NCBI GenBank assembly: GCA_902765305.1
Contig: CACWZI010000032.1
Coordinates: 1-46,900, forward strand
DNA from: an uncultured Eubacteriales bacterium
GTDB taxonomy: Bacteria; Bacillota; Clostridia; Christensenellales; Aristaeellaceae
Reading direction: 5' to 3'
DNA: 46,900 bases
Every line of letters begins with the position of its first letter. Position 1 is the first letter of the stretch. The notes beneath the pieces were generated by a model. That model searched no databases and was not told the origin of the DNA. It saw only the letters and a program-made list of their open reading frames with translations. Both the position numbers and the translations under genes were made by a program. Shown one piece after another: positions 23,749 to 35,700 of this stretch.

Positions 23749-24170
23749 CGGTTGCGTGAGTCGTCACATCTGGCTAGTTTTACTTCATGGGGCTTATTTT
23801 TTCCCAGCTTCTCATACTGCTCAATCATAAGGAATGCAATGTCATCGCAAACCGTACTAAACTGGTACGGTTTGCCTTCTGCATTTAGATCCACTGGAGC
23901 AGTCCGTTGTGATTCATAGTGTTACCTCCTGCGTTTGTTTATTTGTAATAGGACATTCCATCGTGAAAAGCTGATTACTATAGGCCTGTTCATATCAAAA
24001 TTGACATGCATCATGTCTGCATTCCAATGAAAATCTTCCCTTTGGTACAGTTCCCAAACTGGAGATACTATGCTATGCTTTTAATGGAAATATAGGGGAA
24101 TGAATGATTTGTCGAAGACCATATTACTTTAGCGAAAACTGTCTCAGGACAGCGTTGGGAGGGAGAGAAC
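23749..24170. other. Intergenic region with hairpin and cryptic minus-strand start
   Basis: 422 bases without a convincing gene. At 23847-23875 there is a perfect inverted repeat with 11-base arms GCAAACCGTAC and GTACGGTTTGC. On the minus strand AGGAGG (23925-23930) stands 7 bases before ATG 23917, yet that frame stops after 10 codons at 23885; a shifted frame then runs leftward (GKPYQFSTVCDDIAFLMIEQYEK) into the end of the HTH gene. This may be a frameshifted small gene or a leader peptide. A small CTGTC-TCAG-GACAG hairpin lies at 24139-24152. No good promoter for the LuxR gene is seen. Confidence 0.4.
23847..23875. repeat. 11-bp inverted repeat with 7-base loop
   Basis: Arms 23847-23857 and 23865-23875 are perfectly complementary. 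It follows the HTH gene by about 100 bases and has no T-tract on the plus strand, so it is an operator or RNA hairpin candidate and not a clear terminator. Confidence 0.6.
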
Positions 24171-26546
24171 ATGGCCAATAATTACATCATTGGCAGAACG
24201 GAGCGCGTTCGTGAACTGAAGGCGCTGCTTCAGCAGAAGCAGGCCGTGTATCTCTCGGCTTTCTTCTATGCGGGCAAGACGGTTCTGCTTGATCAACTGG
24301 CGAAGGCACTGGAGGGAACGGTGCTTCGCTTTGATATGGGGCGGGACGACTGGAATCGGTTCCAAAGCCAGGCGCAGCGGACGCCGGACTGCACCCTGTT
24401 GATCGACAGCCTGCATCGGCTGGACGATGCCACCGCCCAGGCGCTTTCCACACTGATCGCCAACCTGGGTGCCGGACAGCGCGTCGTGATGGCGGGAAGG
24501 GCACAGCTGCCCGCACACCTGCATCAGCTCTGCGCTACCAATGTCATCACGCTGCTCGACAAGGATTTTGTGTTATTCGATGAAGAAGAGATCGTTCAGC
24601 TCTTCCTGGAATACGGCACTGCCATTAAGCCGGAGGACGCGGCCTGGCTCAAACAAAACACCTGGGGCTGGCCGGTTCCGCTGCATATCACTGCGCAAAG
24701 GCTCCAGCGCGATCCCAGCCGCGACATCCGTGAGATTCGCACGGAGGTTGTAAAGGAGCTGGAGAGCCTGTTGATCCAGGATGTGGTGGCGGCCTTTCCC
24801 GACGCGGAGCGGGTCCTGCTTTACAACCTGTCGCCGTTTTTCTCCTTCACGGAGGAGATGGCGCGCATGGTCACGGGCCGCGCGGACGCCCCAAAGCTGA
24901 TGCGCGAAATTGCGCAGAAGTCGTATATGCTTCTCGATGAAAAGAACGGGAGCTATGCCTTTGTTCCCTTTGTTCGCAATGCGCTGTTCAACGAGATGAA
25001 GAACAGCTATACCGACGACTATATTCGCAACCAGTACCGCCGCGCGGCGCTGTACCATGAATTGCAGGGCGACGCGACGGAGGCCGTCAGGATCTACATG
25101 CTCCTCGGGGACGCCGAGAAGATCAAGGAGCTGCTGATCCGCGACACCCAACTGCGCCCGTCCAACGGCGAATACGTGGATTTGAAGCCCGCCTACGACA
25201 TGCTCCCCCGGGAGGCCATACTGTCCTCACCGGAGCTGATGAAGGGCATGTGCATGATCGAGAGCCTGCGCGGCCACGTGGCCGAGAGCGACCACTGGTA
25301 TGACGCGCTCAGGGCCTACATTGACAAGACCCCCGCGACGGATGCCAACCGCCGCAACGCTCAGGAAGCAGTGGCCTACCTGGACATCGCCCTGTCCCAT
25401 CGGGGAACGGGCAGCATTCTCAAAACACTTGTGTCCACCGCGAAGCTGGGCCTGTTCACCGATTCCAATTCCTGGCGCGGCGGCTTCAACGTGGCGGGCA
25501 ACAGCGTGAGCCTGATGAACGGCGGCAAGGACTTTTCCCGGTGGAATCCCCACGGGCGAACCCTCTACCGACTGTTCCGAGCGCCGGTGGAGCTGGCCCT
25601 GGGGCGCGGCGGCAGCGGCATGGCGGACATCGCCATCGGCGAGTGCCTGCTGGAATCCAGCCTCGACGGCGACTATGCCGAGGCGTGGCGCATGGTCAGC
25701 CAGGGCATGTCCCGCGCCGCCGACGATATTGAGATGCACTGCGCGGCGACGGGCATACAGGCCCGCATCGTCATGGCCCAAGGCGACGTGGCTGCCGGAT
25801 CGGACATGCTGAAAAACCGGCTGGAGGCGCTCCCGGCGAAGACCTCGCCGCGGCTTCGGCAAAACCTGAAGTGCGCATGGCTGACGATGGAGCTGATGCA
25901 GGGCCGCACCGCCGACGCCCTCGCCTGGCTGGCCGCCGAGGCCCCGGACGAGACGAAGGAGTTTATCATCCTCGACCGCTATCGCTATATGTTGAAGCTG
26001 CGTCTGTACATCATCACCGGCAACTGGGTCAAAACCCGGCTGCTGATCAACCGACTGTCGGACTACTTTGAACGCTACCAGCGCCCCTACATGCGCGCCC
26101 AGCTGTACATGCTGGAAGCCCTGATCGACAGGCGCACCGGCAAGGCCACATGGAAGGAGAAGCTGACCGGGGCACTCGACCTCGCAAGGCGCTATAAGCT
26201 GGTCCGCGTCATCGCGGACGAGGGCATCGCGGTGCTGGATATGCTGACGGAATTGAAGCTGCGGGAGGAAGCATGGGCACAGGGCGTGCTGGCCCTCACG
26301 CGAACCCAGGCGGCGGCGTGTCCGGGCTTTATGCGCTCCATTGCCCAGAGACCGACGCTCAGCGACCGGGAGTATCAGGTCTATTCGCTGATGATCTCCG
26401 GAATGCCCAACGCGAAGATCGCCCAACTGCTGAACATCACCGTTCGCGCGGTGAAATACCATGTCACGGAAATCTTCCGTAAGATGGACGTAACGTCCCG
26501 CTCCGAGCTGATGAAAAAGGCCTATGAGCTGGGAGATTTGCAATAG
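24171..26546 (+). CDS. MalT-type LuxR-family transcriptional regulator
   Basis: A 791-residue LAL/MalT-like regulator. The N-terminal STAND-type ATPase begins IIGRTERVRELKALL and has FYAGKT as Walker A (about 32-40), with the first Gly of GxxxxGKT missing, and a TLLIDSLHRLDD Walker B-like strand (about 76-87). The middle (about 280-700) is helical with TPR-like repeats, the usual inducer-sensing part. The last 60 residues form a LuxR HTH: LSDREYQVYSLMISGMPNAKIAQLLNITVRAVKYHVTEIFRKM. GGAGGGAGAG lies before the ATG. It is followed 126 bases later by the HD-GYP gene and then the giant surface protein, which it may control; no binding site is proven. Confidence 0.88.
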   Translation: MANNYIIGRTERVRELKALLQQKQAVYLSAFFYAGKTVLLDQLAKALEGTVLRFDMGRDDWNRFQSQAQRTPDCTLLIDSLHRLDDATAQALSTLIANLGAGQRVVMAGRAQLPAHLHQLCATNVITLLDKDFVLFDEEEIVQLFLEYGTAIKPEDAAWLKQNTWGWPVPLHITAQRLQRDPSRDIREIRTEVVKELESLLIQDVVAAFPDAERVLLYNLSPFFSFTEEMARMVTGRADAPKLMREIAQKSYMLLDEKNGSYAFVPFVRNALFNEMKNSYTDDYIRNQYRRAALYHELQGDATEAVRIYMLLGDAEKIKELLIRDTQLRPSNGEYVDLKPAYDMLPREAILSSPELMKGMCMIESLRGHVAESDHWYDALRAYIDKTPATDANRRNAQEAVAYLDIALSHRGTGSILKTLVSTAKLGLFTDSNSWRGGFNVAGNSVSLMNGGKDFSRWNPHGRTLYRLFRAPVELALGRGGSGMADIAIGECLLESSLDGDYAEAWRMVSQGMSRAADDIEMHCAATGIQARIVMAQGDVAAGSDMLKNRLEALPAKTSPRLRQNLKCAWLTMELMQGRTADALAWLAAEAPDETKEFIILDRYRYMLKLRLYIITGNWVKTRLLINRLSDYFERYQRPYMRAQLYMLEALIDRRTGKATWKEKLTGALDLARRYKLVRVIADEGIAVLDMLTELKLREEAWAQGVLALTRTQAAACPGFMRSIAQRPTLSDREYQVYSLMISGMPNAKIAQLLNITVRAVKYHVTEIFRKMDVTSRSELMKKAYELGDLQ

Positions 26547-26551
26547 ATGCG

Positions 26552-26579
26552 ATTCGGGAGGAACGGAACAGGAAGCATA
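26552..26579 (+). repeat. Near copy of the giant gene's translation start region
   Basis: These 28 bases match 29679-29706 at 26 positions. Both contain ATTCGGGAGGAAC followed by GAACA, but here the ATG of the giant gene reads AGG. The similarity ends right after GAAGCATA. It looks like a decayed duplicate of the initiation region. Confidence 0.7.
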
Positions 26580-26672
26580 TCCTGGGCTTTGCCGCTTTCC
26601 CCCCGTATATACAGACCGACGAATCACCAACCCTCTCCCCATGGCGACTGTCGAAGGGACGTGAGCGCCGCT

Positions 26673-29627
26673 ATGACACTTGAGAGCTTCGGAAACATCT
26701 TATCCCTGCTATGTACCATCGTGGGGCTGCTGTATTGTGTGTTCAAATACATCGAAGTCCCCAAGCGGGGCTTCCGGCTGCTCATTGGTTTTTTCCTGGC
26801 GAAATTCCTGGGCGAATACTACTGGACGATCTATGTGCTCGTCATACACGCCGATCCCGATGTATCCGGGTTTACGGCCTACCTGGGATGGAATATCAGT
26901 TACCTGTGCCTGTTCCTGGCTGTGCTTTGCATGCGACGCGAGGGCGCAAGGCGGTTTTTCCATCCCGTCATGCTGGCGCCCATACTGACCAACGTTCCCC
27001 AGTTTTTTCTGTATAACCGCTATGGCGGCCTCCTGAACAACCTTTGGGAGGTGGGAATCACAACCCTGACGATGGTCTTCTGCCTTCAGACGCTTGTATT
27101 CCATCTGAAAGCCCGTGAAGGTCGGCGTCGCTTCCCCCTGTTATCCCTGCTTGTGCTGATCTATTTGATCACCGAATACGGGATGTGGACTTCATCCTGC
27201 TTTGAGTGGGAAAATGATCTGCTCAACCCCTATTTCTACTGTTCCGTACTCGGCTCGCTGATCTGTACGGGCTTTGCCTATGGGGCGAAAAAGCATTATG
27301 AAGCCGATGGACCCGAGGAGGCACCGGGCGGCGCGTCGGAGCTGCGCTTTCAGGTGCTGATCCAGGCGATTATTTCCCTGGTCATCGTCGGCATCTGTGT
27401 GGCAGGCTTTTTCGCGGCGGTTTGGATCAAAGACGCCATTTCAAGGGATGGCGGAGTATTTCAGCATGAACGGCAGATCGTGATCTGCCTCTTCATCCTA
27501 TCGGCTGTCCTGATCCTCCTGGTCCTGGTGCTGGTCTACGTGCTGACTTCCCGCTATCGCCAGGTCATCAAGGTCATCGGCAGGATGAATGCCGGAAAGC
27601 GCGACCGCCTGAACTTCGTCTTTACGATTGCCGTCACGCTCGCGCTGATGGCCTTCACTGTGGTCTATAACAGCGTGCTGCTGTACAGGGCCTCCGTCGT
27701 CAGCGTACACGAGGACGGCAATGAAGCCATCAAGACGATGGCAGCGGAGCTCGAAAACTACCTGACCGTGGCTTCGACGACGCTGCGGGTCACTGCCGAC
27801 AGCGTTGACCTGATCAAGACCGCCGGTAAATCTACCCAGGAGCTGGAACAGTTCATCCAGGACCAGACGAAGCGGCAGGCGGAGAAGTTTGATGAGAACT
27901 TCACGGGCCTCTACGCCTATATCGACGGGGAATACCTGGACGGGCTCGGCTGGGTTCCACCCGAGGACTATGAGCCGACGCAAAGGGAATGGTACAGGGT
28001 GGCCTCGGACGCCGATGGCGAGGTCGTCATCGTCTCGCCCTATGTGGACGCGCAGACGGGCTCCGTCGTCATCACCATTGCCCAGAGCATTTCCCGCTCC
28101 GCCCAGGCCGGTGAAGCGCATAAGAACGTGGTCGCCTTGGATGTCATCGTCAATCACATCCAGGAAATCACGGAATCGGTGCAGATTGCCGGGAAGGGCT
28201 ACGGCATGGTGATCAACACGGATGGCTTCATCATCGCCCATCAGGACCCGACCCTCAACGGAAAGAACGCTGCGGAAGTCTATGGCCCGGCGCTTTTCAC
28301 CGACATTCAGGGCACAAGGGGCAACATGATCGCCGCGAATATCAACGGCGAAGCCTGTACGTTGTTCATCGCGCCTGTGATGGCGCAATGGAATTCGGTG
28401 ATCGTGATCAGCGACGCGGATTTGCTTGAGGAGACCCATTCCCAGCTGGCGATCAACATCATGGTGTCCCTCATCATATTCTGCCTGATCACATTCTTCT
28501 ACTACATCGGATACAAAAACGAGCAGATCTCCAGCAAAAAGGTGGAGGAGATGAACCTGCAGGTCATCACCGCGCTCGCGACGGCCATCGACGCAAAGGA
28601 CCCCTATACCAGGGGCCATTCCACGCGCGTCAGCCAGTATGCGGTGATGATCGCCGAGGCCCTGGGCTGGAGCAGGGCACGGATCGAGAACCTCCGCTAT
28701 GCCGCGCTGCTGCACGACATTGGAAAAATAGGCGTGCCTGACTCGATACTGAACAAGCCGACGCGGCTTACGGACGTGGAGTTTGGCATCATCAAATCCC
28801 ACACGACGATGGGCGGGGAGATCCTCCGGGGACGCACGGTCATCGATATCGCGGAGGATGTCGCCCTGAGCCATCACGAGCGATACGACGGCAGGGGTTA
28901 TCCCCGTGGGCTGCAAGGCAGCCAGATGACGGAGGAGGCCCGAATCGTAGGCATCGCGGACGCCTTCGACGCCATGAATTCCAGCCGGGTGTACCGGAGG
29001 GCCTGCGACCATAATTATATCCTCCGCCAGCTGGAGGAGGGACGCGGAAAGCAGTTTGACCCCGAATACGTGGATGTACTCATCAAACTCTGGAACGATG
29101 GCCGCCTGGCAGAGAGTATGAAAAGCGGCCTGGAATCGAACAATGTCGATGAAGTCATCGAGGCAACGCTTCACCGGGCGGTTCAGACGTTCATCCTGGA
29201 AAACGCCTCGCCGGAGCTGCTGGCCAAAGATATCCAGAGCGCAGGCAGCTACGATGGTGCGCTGGACGTGGAATACAGCCAGTTCGCCCGGTTGTATGAT
29301 TATGTCGCCAACCTGGGGAAGCGGTTCAATCACCCCTTCAAGCTGGTCCTGATCACCCTGGAGGAGAATGCCGGTGGAAACGCCCTTCCGGTCAATCTGG
29401 AAAACGCCATGTTCTTTATGGACCGGGCCATCCGGATCAGCATCCGCGACGTGGACATTGTGACGCAATACAACCGGCATCAGTTCCTGGTGATCCTGCT
29501 CGGCACAGACCGTGCCGGCGTGGAGGTCGCGATGGACCGGATATTCAAGAGCTATTTCAGGATGAACGGAAGCAATACCTTTTCGCCGTCCTACAGAATC
29601 CTTGAACCGGAAGACGCGGGCGGATGA
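26673..29627 (+). CDS. Membrane dCache/HD-GYP cyclic-di-GMP phosphodiesterase
   Basis: About 984 residues from ATG 26673 (an upstream frame to 26547 has no family sequence; GTG 26661 is an alternative). Order: about eight membrane helices in the first 330 residues, an extracytoplasmic dCache-type sensor at about 340-595 (YIDGEYLDGLGWVPPEDYEPTQREWY and GMVINTDGFIIAHQDP), another helix, then HD-GYP with RGHSTRVSQYA, HDIGKIG (His681-Asp682), HHERYDGRGYPRGL (His734-His735) and RIVGIADAFDAM, all metal-site residues present. A C-terminal degenerate GGDEF-like domain (about 860-975, YNRHQFLVIL at the signature) should not synthesise cyclic-di-GMP. The enzyme should lower cyclic-di-GMP in response to an outside ligand. 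It lies 69 bases before the giant adhesin gene. Confidence 0.9.
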   Translation: MTLESFGNILSLLCTIVGLLYCVFKYIEVPKRGFRLLIGFFLAKFLGEYYWTIYVLVIHADPDVSGFTAYLGWNISYLCLFLAVLCMRREGARRFFHPVMLAPILTNVPQFFLYNRYGGLLNNLWEVGITTLTMVFCLQTLVFHLKAREGRRRFPLLSLLVLIYLITEYGMWTSSCFEWENDLLNPYFYCSVLGSLICTGFAYGAKKHYEADGPEEAPGGASELRFQVLIQAIISLVIVGICVAGFFAAVWIKDAISRDGGVFQHERQIVICLFILSAVLILLVLVLVYVLTSRYRQVIKVIGRMNAGKRDRLNFVFTIAVTLALMAFTVVYNSVLLYRASVVSVHEDGNEAIKTMAAELENYLTVASTTLRVTADSVDLIKTAGKSTQELEQFIQDQTKRQAEKFDENFTGLYAYIDGEYLDGLGWVPPEDYEPTQREWYRVASDADGEVVIVSPYVDAQTGSVVITIAQSISRSAQAGEAHKNVVALDVIVNHIQEITESVQIAGKGYGMVINTDGFIIAHQDPTLNGKNAAEVYGPALFTDIQGTRGNMIAANINGEACTLFIAPVMAQWNSVIVISDADLLEETHSQLAINIMVSLIIFCLITFFYYIGYKNEQISSKKVEEMNLQVITALATAIDAKDPYTRGHSTRVSQYAVMIAEALGWSRARIENLRYAALLHDIGKIGVPDSILNKPTRLTDVEFGIIKSHTTMGGEILRGRTVIDIAEDVALSHHERYDGRGYPRGLQGSQMTEEARIVGIADAFDAMNSSRVYRRACDHNYILRQLEEGRGKQFDPEYVDVLIKLWNDGRLAESMKSGLESNNVDEVIEATLHRAVQTFILENASPELLAKDIQSAGSYDGALDVEYSQFARLYDYVANLGKRFNHPFKLVLITLEENAGGNALPVNLENAMFFMDRAIRISIRDVDIVTQYNRHQFLVILLGTDRAGVEVAMDRIFKSYFRMNGSNTFSPSYRILEPEDAGG

Positions 29628-29678
29628 TCTTCGGGATGTCCAGTGTGAAGATCGCTCAACCGCTATACAGTGAATGAA

Positions 29679-29706
29679 ATTCGGGAGGAACAGAACATGA
29701 AGCATA
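29679..29706 (+). promoter_or_regulatory. Ribosome binding site and start of the giant gene
   Basis: GGGAGGAAC stands about 10 bases before ATG 29697. The start is confirmed by the signal peptide that follows. A near copy lies at 26552. No confident promoter is seen in the 69-base gap, so readthrough from the HD-GYP gene is possible. Confidence 0.75.
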
Positions 29707-32700
29707 ACATCAAACGAGCACTCGCATTGTTCATCGCGCTGTTGCTGGCCGTGCCGACGTTCACGTTTGCGGAAGAACCCTCTGATGAGGTCATCGTGAT
29801 TGAAGAAGCGCCTGCGGAAGATGCGGAGGTTACAAATCTTGACCTTGAACCGGAGGTCATGGAATTGGAGGATGCGCCTCTGGAATTGCCCGACCTCGAC
29901 ATCGATCTGCCCGTGGATGGATTGATCCAGGGAAATGCCGGGGACCCCGCGCCGGACAGCGTCGTTACATGGTGTTTCATCGTGGAAGATACGCTGTTCG
30001 CCACCCAGGAGGCCCGCGACGGGGACTTGATTCTCCGTCCCGAGGATCCCGCTGCCCCGGAAGGACAGGTATTTGCCGGCTGGGCGCTGGAGGATGGCAC
30101 CCGGTTGTTCGTGGATGCGGACGGCGACGGCGTGACCGACCCGGTCATCGCCCATCCGGACCCACTTTGCCCCGAAGTGAATGTGTTCGCCCAGTTTGTG
30201 GAGGCGGAGGTGCCTGCAGAAGGATCAGGTGAAGTCGAGCAGCCCGCCGAGGCCGAACAGCTTGCCGAAGCAGAGCAGCCCGTCGAAGAAGAGCAGCCCG
30301 TCGAAGAAGAGCAGCCCATTGAGGCTGAGCAGCCTGCCGAAGAGGTAGAACAGCCTGCTGAGGAAGAGCAGCCCGCCGAGGCCGAGCAGCCCACGGACAC
30401 CCAAAAGCCTTCCCCAGCGACCGAAGGGAGCGATTCAGGGGAAGGTGGCGCGGCGCAAAGCGCCGTGACGGAAGAGGTCGTTTCCCCTGAAGGAATAGTT
30501 GCCGAAGAAGATCAAGAACAGCCCGCCGAGCCAGAGCAGCCCACCGGCGAAGCCACCGAAGAAGAAGCTGCCGAGGGTGAACCTACAGACGAAGGTGAAT
30601 CCACCGGCGAGGAAGACGCCCAGCAACCCGCCGACGAAGTCACAGAAGAAGAAATCCCCATAGAATACCCCGCAGAAGCGGAGGGCGAAGCCCTCCAGCC
30701 CATCAGCGTGATATTCAACGCCATGCCCGATACGGCTGTGGTGACGGTCTGGCCCGCCGCCACGGAGGAGGTCCCGGCCCCCGAAGCTATCCCCGCGCAG
30801 GCGGACGGCTCCTTTGCGCTGCTCCCCGGCGAATACATCTATACCGCCGAGGCGGAGGGCTATGTTTCCCTTGAAAACGTGCCCTTCACCGTAACGGGGG
30901 ACGCGCAGCCGCTGCTGCTGTCCTTTGCGCTGGAGGCTGTTTCGGAGCCCGTGGCCTTTGACCAGTCCCAGACCGTGAACGGCGTGATCGTCACCGTCAG
31001 GGCCGAGCCGGGCGTGTTCCCTGAGGGCGCAGCGCTCTCCGTGAAGCGCGTGCCGGTGTACAAACAGCGGCAGGCGGACGCCGCCGTGGAGGAGGTGCGC
31101 GACGAAAACCAGAACGTGGCCGTCTCCTACACCTTCGACATCAAGGTGATCGACCCCGAAACCCGTGAGGAGCTCCAGCCCGCCGAGGGACAGACCGTCA
31201 GCGTGTCCTTTGCCCTGGCGGAGGTCGCCGACGAGAACCTGGAGACCAGCGTCTACCACATCGACGAGGGTGGCGCGGCTCAAAAGCTGGACGTGACCCA
31301 GGAGGATGAAGTCACCGCTGGGAGCGGACCTTCCGTCTCTGTGGAGACCGAGGGCTTCTCCCTCTACACCGTGGAATTTACCTACAACACGCTGGAATAC
31401 GTCCTCCCTGGCGATTCCTCCGTGGCCATGTCCGAAATCCTGACCACGCTCGGTCTGACCGGCGAAGTCACGGCGGTGGAGATCAGCAACGCCAGTCTGT
31501 TCTCCGCCTCTAACGAAACTGGCGAATGGATCGTGACGGCGCATCAGGCGTTCTCCACCGACGAGTGGATGAAGGTCACGATCAACGGCGTGGTGTATGA
31601 AATCACTGTGACGGATGATCTGACACCCGTCAGCTATGTCTATTATGAGAATGAAACCGCGGCCGTCGCCGGGACGACGACACAGGGCTCCTGCACGGAC
31701 TATACCGTCATCACCGATCAAACCGCGTGGGGCGAGGCAGGACAGACGAAATGGTATGTGGTCAACAGAAGCGTGACGATTGCCGACCGCATCACCGCCA
31801 GCGGCGATGTGCATCTGATTCTGTCGGACGGCTGCACGCTGACAGCCTCCAAGGGCATCGGCGTGACCAACGGCAACAGCCTGACGATCTACGGTCAGTC
31901 TGTCAATGAAAGCACGATGGGCGCGATTGACGCGCAGTTGGGCATACAAAATAACTATCTTGCGGCCATTGGCGGCGGAGGCAGCCAAAACAGCAGCGGA
32001 CAGATTACCGTCAATGGCGGTAAGATCATAGCGACAGGCGGCACAAATGCTGCGGGTATCGGCGGTGGCAAGGACGAAAGCGGCACCGTAACGATCAACG
32101 GCGGTTTTATCACCGCCACATCCCAATACAACAACGCGACACCTGGCGCGGCCATCGGCGGAGGGAACAACGGAAGCGGCACCGTAACGATCAACGGTGG
32201 GCACATTGTCGCAACCGGAGGCCAATCGGCTGCGGGCATTGGTGGCGGTTATGCCGCTTCTGCAACTGTTACGATCAACGGCGGCTCCATTGAAGCCCAT
32301 GGCGGCGTGGGCGCCGCAGGTATCGGTAGCGGAAAGTATTGGAACGATACATCTACAACCAGACAAGCTACGGTGTACATTCACGGAGGAACCGTGACAG
32401 CGGATACAAAAAGCCCAATGTATAACACCGATGGCAGTGCAGCCATCGGTGGCGGGGCTCATTCTCAGGGATTTGTAGCCATTGACGGCGGTCATGTAAC
32501 TGCGACAGCTCCTAAGAACTGCACTTGCATAGGAAATTACGAGGTGAATTATCGGCAAACCGGTTCGGTAACAATTACGGGCGGCGTTGTTATGGCACAG
32601 TTGGATAGCAGCGTTCAAGCATCTGATACCTACTATGGAATCGGCGGTGCGGATTGCAGCGTTACCCTCGGATGGACGAATGAAAGCGACAGCATCACAG

Positions 32701-35700
32701 CGCCTGCCTGGGGAAAACAAGGCAATAATATTGCCACACAAAATAATGGCGTAACCTTTGTTGACGGCAAGAGTTTTCAGTATCAGGACACCCATACGCT
32801 GGCGGAGGCAGCATCCCTGCGAAACAGCGCGACGCTGATTCCGTTTATTCCGGCTGCGCAGGAAAATGTCGAGCAGGCGGATGTGTCCGGTGTGCGGGCA
32901 TGGTATCCCTACACCGGCTCCGCCATCGAGCCGGAGCCGGTCGTGACCTACGCTGGGACGGCGCTCACAAAGGAAACGGATTATACGCTTTCCTACACAA
33001 GCGACCACACCAGTATCGGTGAGAAAGCAGTCACGATCACAGGCAAAGGAAACTACACGGGCACGAAGACGATCTATTATCAGATTGTTGAGGCAAGCAC
33101 GACCTATCTCGATGATACTGGTACATCCCAAACCTGCACGATATTCCAATGTCTGGATCAGAGTGACACGGCGCTGGGCGCAGGCTGGTATCTCGTTTAT
33201 AACGATCTGACCATAGATGATCGCATTTCCCTTACCGGCGACGTAAAACTGATCCTCAAGAACGGCACAACGCTGACGGCCCAAAAGGGTATCTCTGTGC
33301 CGACCTCTGCGAGCCTGACCATCTATGCGCAGTCGAATAGCGAATCGACTGCGGGCAAGCTCGAAACCGGTGCGCCGGATGTTTCTTACCCGGGCATCGG
33401 CGGCCCGTATCAAGCAAATACGGCTGTTACGCCCGGCAACATTACCATTGTGGGCGGCGTAATCAATGTCACAGGTGGTGTTGGAGCGGCGGCCATCGGC
33501 GGCGCTTCGTATTCGCCCGGCGGTAACATTACCATTAAGGGCGGCTTTGTCACTGCCGGAGCCACTGTCGGCGGCGGTGCGGCCATCGGCGGCGGCGCAA
33601 ACGCAGACGGCGGCACGATCACCATCAGCGGCGGAACAGTGACTGCGACAGGCAACGGCGGCGCGGCCATCGGCGGCGGCTCCAACGGAAAAAGCGGTAC
33701 GATCAACATTTCCGGCGGCACAGTAACTGCAACAGCCAGCGGCAGCGCGGCCATCGGCGGCGGCTCAAACGGTGCAGGCGAAACTATCAACATTACCGGC
33801 GGAACCATTACGGCGACTAATTCCGGCGAAACCGGCGGCGCGGCCATCGGCGGCGGCATCAACGCGGCGGGTGGCAAAATTACCATTGAAAACGCCACCA
33901 TCGCAAAAGCGACAGCCAGCGCGGGCGCGGGCATCGGCAGCGGCGGCGGGGAAACAGCTGGAACAACGACAGTCATCATCGGAACCGGCGCGATAATCTC
34001 AAACGCGGGCAGCTATAACGGCGCGGGCATCGGCAGCGGTCAGAACAGCAGCACATCCTGTTCGGTGACGATCCAGTCCGGCGCAAATGTTAATGCCGGG
34101 AGCGTACTTGGCGCTGGCATTGGCGGCGGCAACGGCGCTTCCGAATTCTCCGTGACTATTCAGGGCGGAACCGTTAATGCCTGGGCGGGCGGAATCGGCA
34201 CGCAGGATGGAAACGGCAATCTCTCGGCTTACGGCGGCGCGGCTATCGGCGGCGGCGCAAACACCAGCGGCGGTAACGTAAGCATTTCCGGCGGCACCGT
34301 GACCGCGAGAGCCATCGGAGGCGGCGCAGGAATCGGCTCCGGCGCAAATACCAGCACCAGCGCCACAACAGACAGCGGAACGATCACGATTTCCGGCGGC
34401 ACGGTCACGGCTACCGCCACACACCGCGCAGCGGGTATCGGCGGCGGACGCCGCTCCAACGGCGGAACCATCACGATCAGCGGCGGCACGATCGTTGCCA
34501 ACGGTTCCAACGCCGCGGGCATCGGTCACGGTGGAGAAGACACTCTTTGGGAAGGTCAAGGCAACTATTACGTTCCAATTGTAACCGATCCGACGCAGGA
34601 TGTGGGCGTTGCATGGTATGACAGCATCGTTCAGATCAGCGGGACAAACAAAACGACCACGGACGGCACGGTAACGTATACTTATACCGACACTGTGAGC
34701 ATCACCGCGAGCAGCTATCCCGCTGCCGTAACGCTTGACAAGGAGTTTATGTACAGCGACACCGGCGAAAAGGTCAACGGCTCCTCCATCACAGCGGAAA
34801 AGACTCTCGTTCCGTATTCCAATCATGTTCACAGCTTTACCTACTCCGCAGAAGGGGCGACGCTCACGGCGACCTGTAATGCACCAGGCTGTATTCTGGT
34901 CGATCACAAGGCCACGCTGACCATCAACGCTCCGACAGAGCTGATCTACGACGGCACGGCGAAGGCGGTGACCGTCATCGGCGAGATTCCTGGCGTGACC
35001 ATGCCGGACATCGTGTATAAGCAGGACGAGACCATCTTGGCGGCGGCCCCTGTGAATGCGGGTACCTACACCGCGTCCATCACGCTGGGCGAGGGTGACG
35101 GCGCTGCCACGGCGTCGGTAACATATACTATCATTCCGAAGCAGTATACCATTGTCATTGACACAGATATTGATAACGGCACCGTAACAGCGGACAAGAA
35201 CGCCTTTACCGAGGGCGAGACCGTCACCCTGACCGCCACCCCGGCGGCGGGCTACGCGCTGGACACCCTGACCGTGAAGCAGGGCGAAACCGACGTGACT
35301 GTGGAGAACAACCAGTTCACCATGCCCGCGGGCGACGTGACCGTCTCGGCGACGTTCCGCGAGATCGACTATGCCATAGACACCAGCGGCATCACGAACG
35401 GCACAGTGACCATGCAGGTGGGTCAGACGGAAAACGTCACGACCGCGCACTACAGCGACACCGTCACCCTCGCCGCCACCCCAGCGGCGGGCTATGCGCT
35501 CGGAAGCTGGGACGTGAGGGACGCGGAGAACAACCCGGTGACCGTGACGAACGACGCCTTCACCATGCCCGCAAGCGACGTGACCGTGTCGGCGTTGTTC
35601 CTGAAAAAGGCGGAGAATGTGCCCTACATCGACGCGGACGGCAGTCCGGCGACGCAGGACGCCTATATCCTGGAGGGCGACCATTCCACCCTGCCTGGCG

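Noticed and set aside
29628-29696. Cyclic-di-GMP riboswitch before the giant gene
   Set aside because: The 69-base gap is too short for the usual aptamer plus platform and I see no GEMM-type core.
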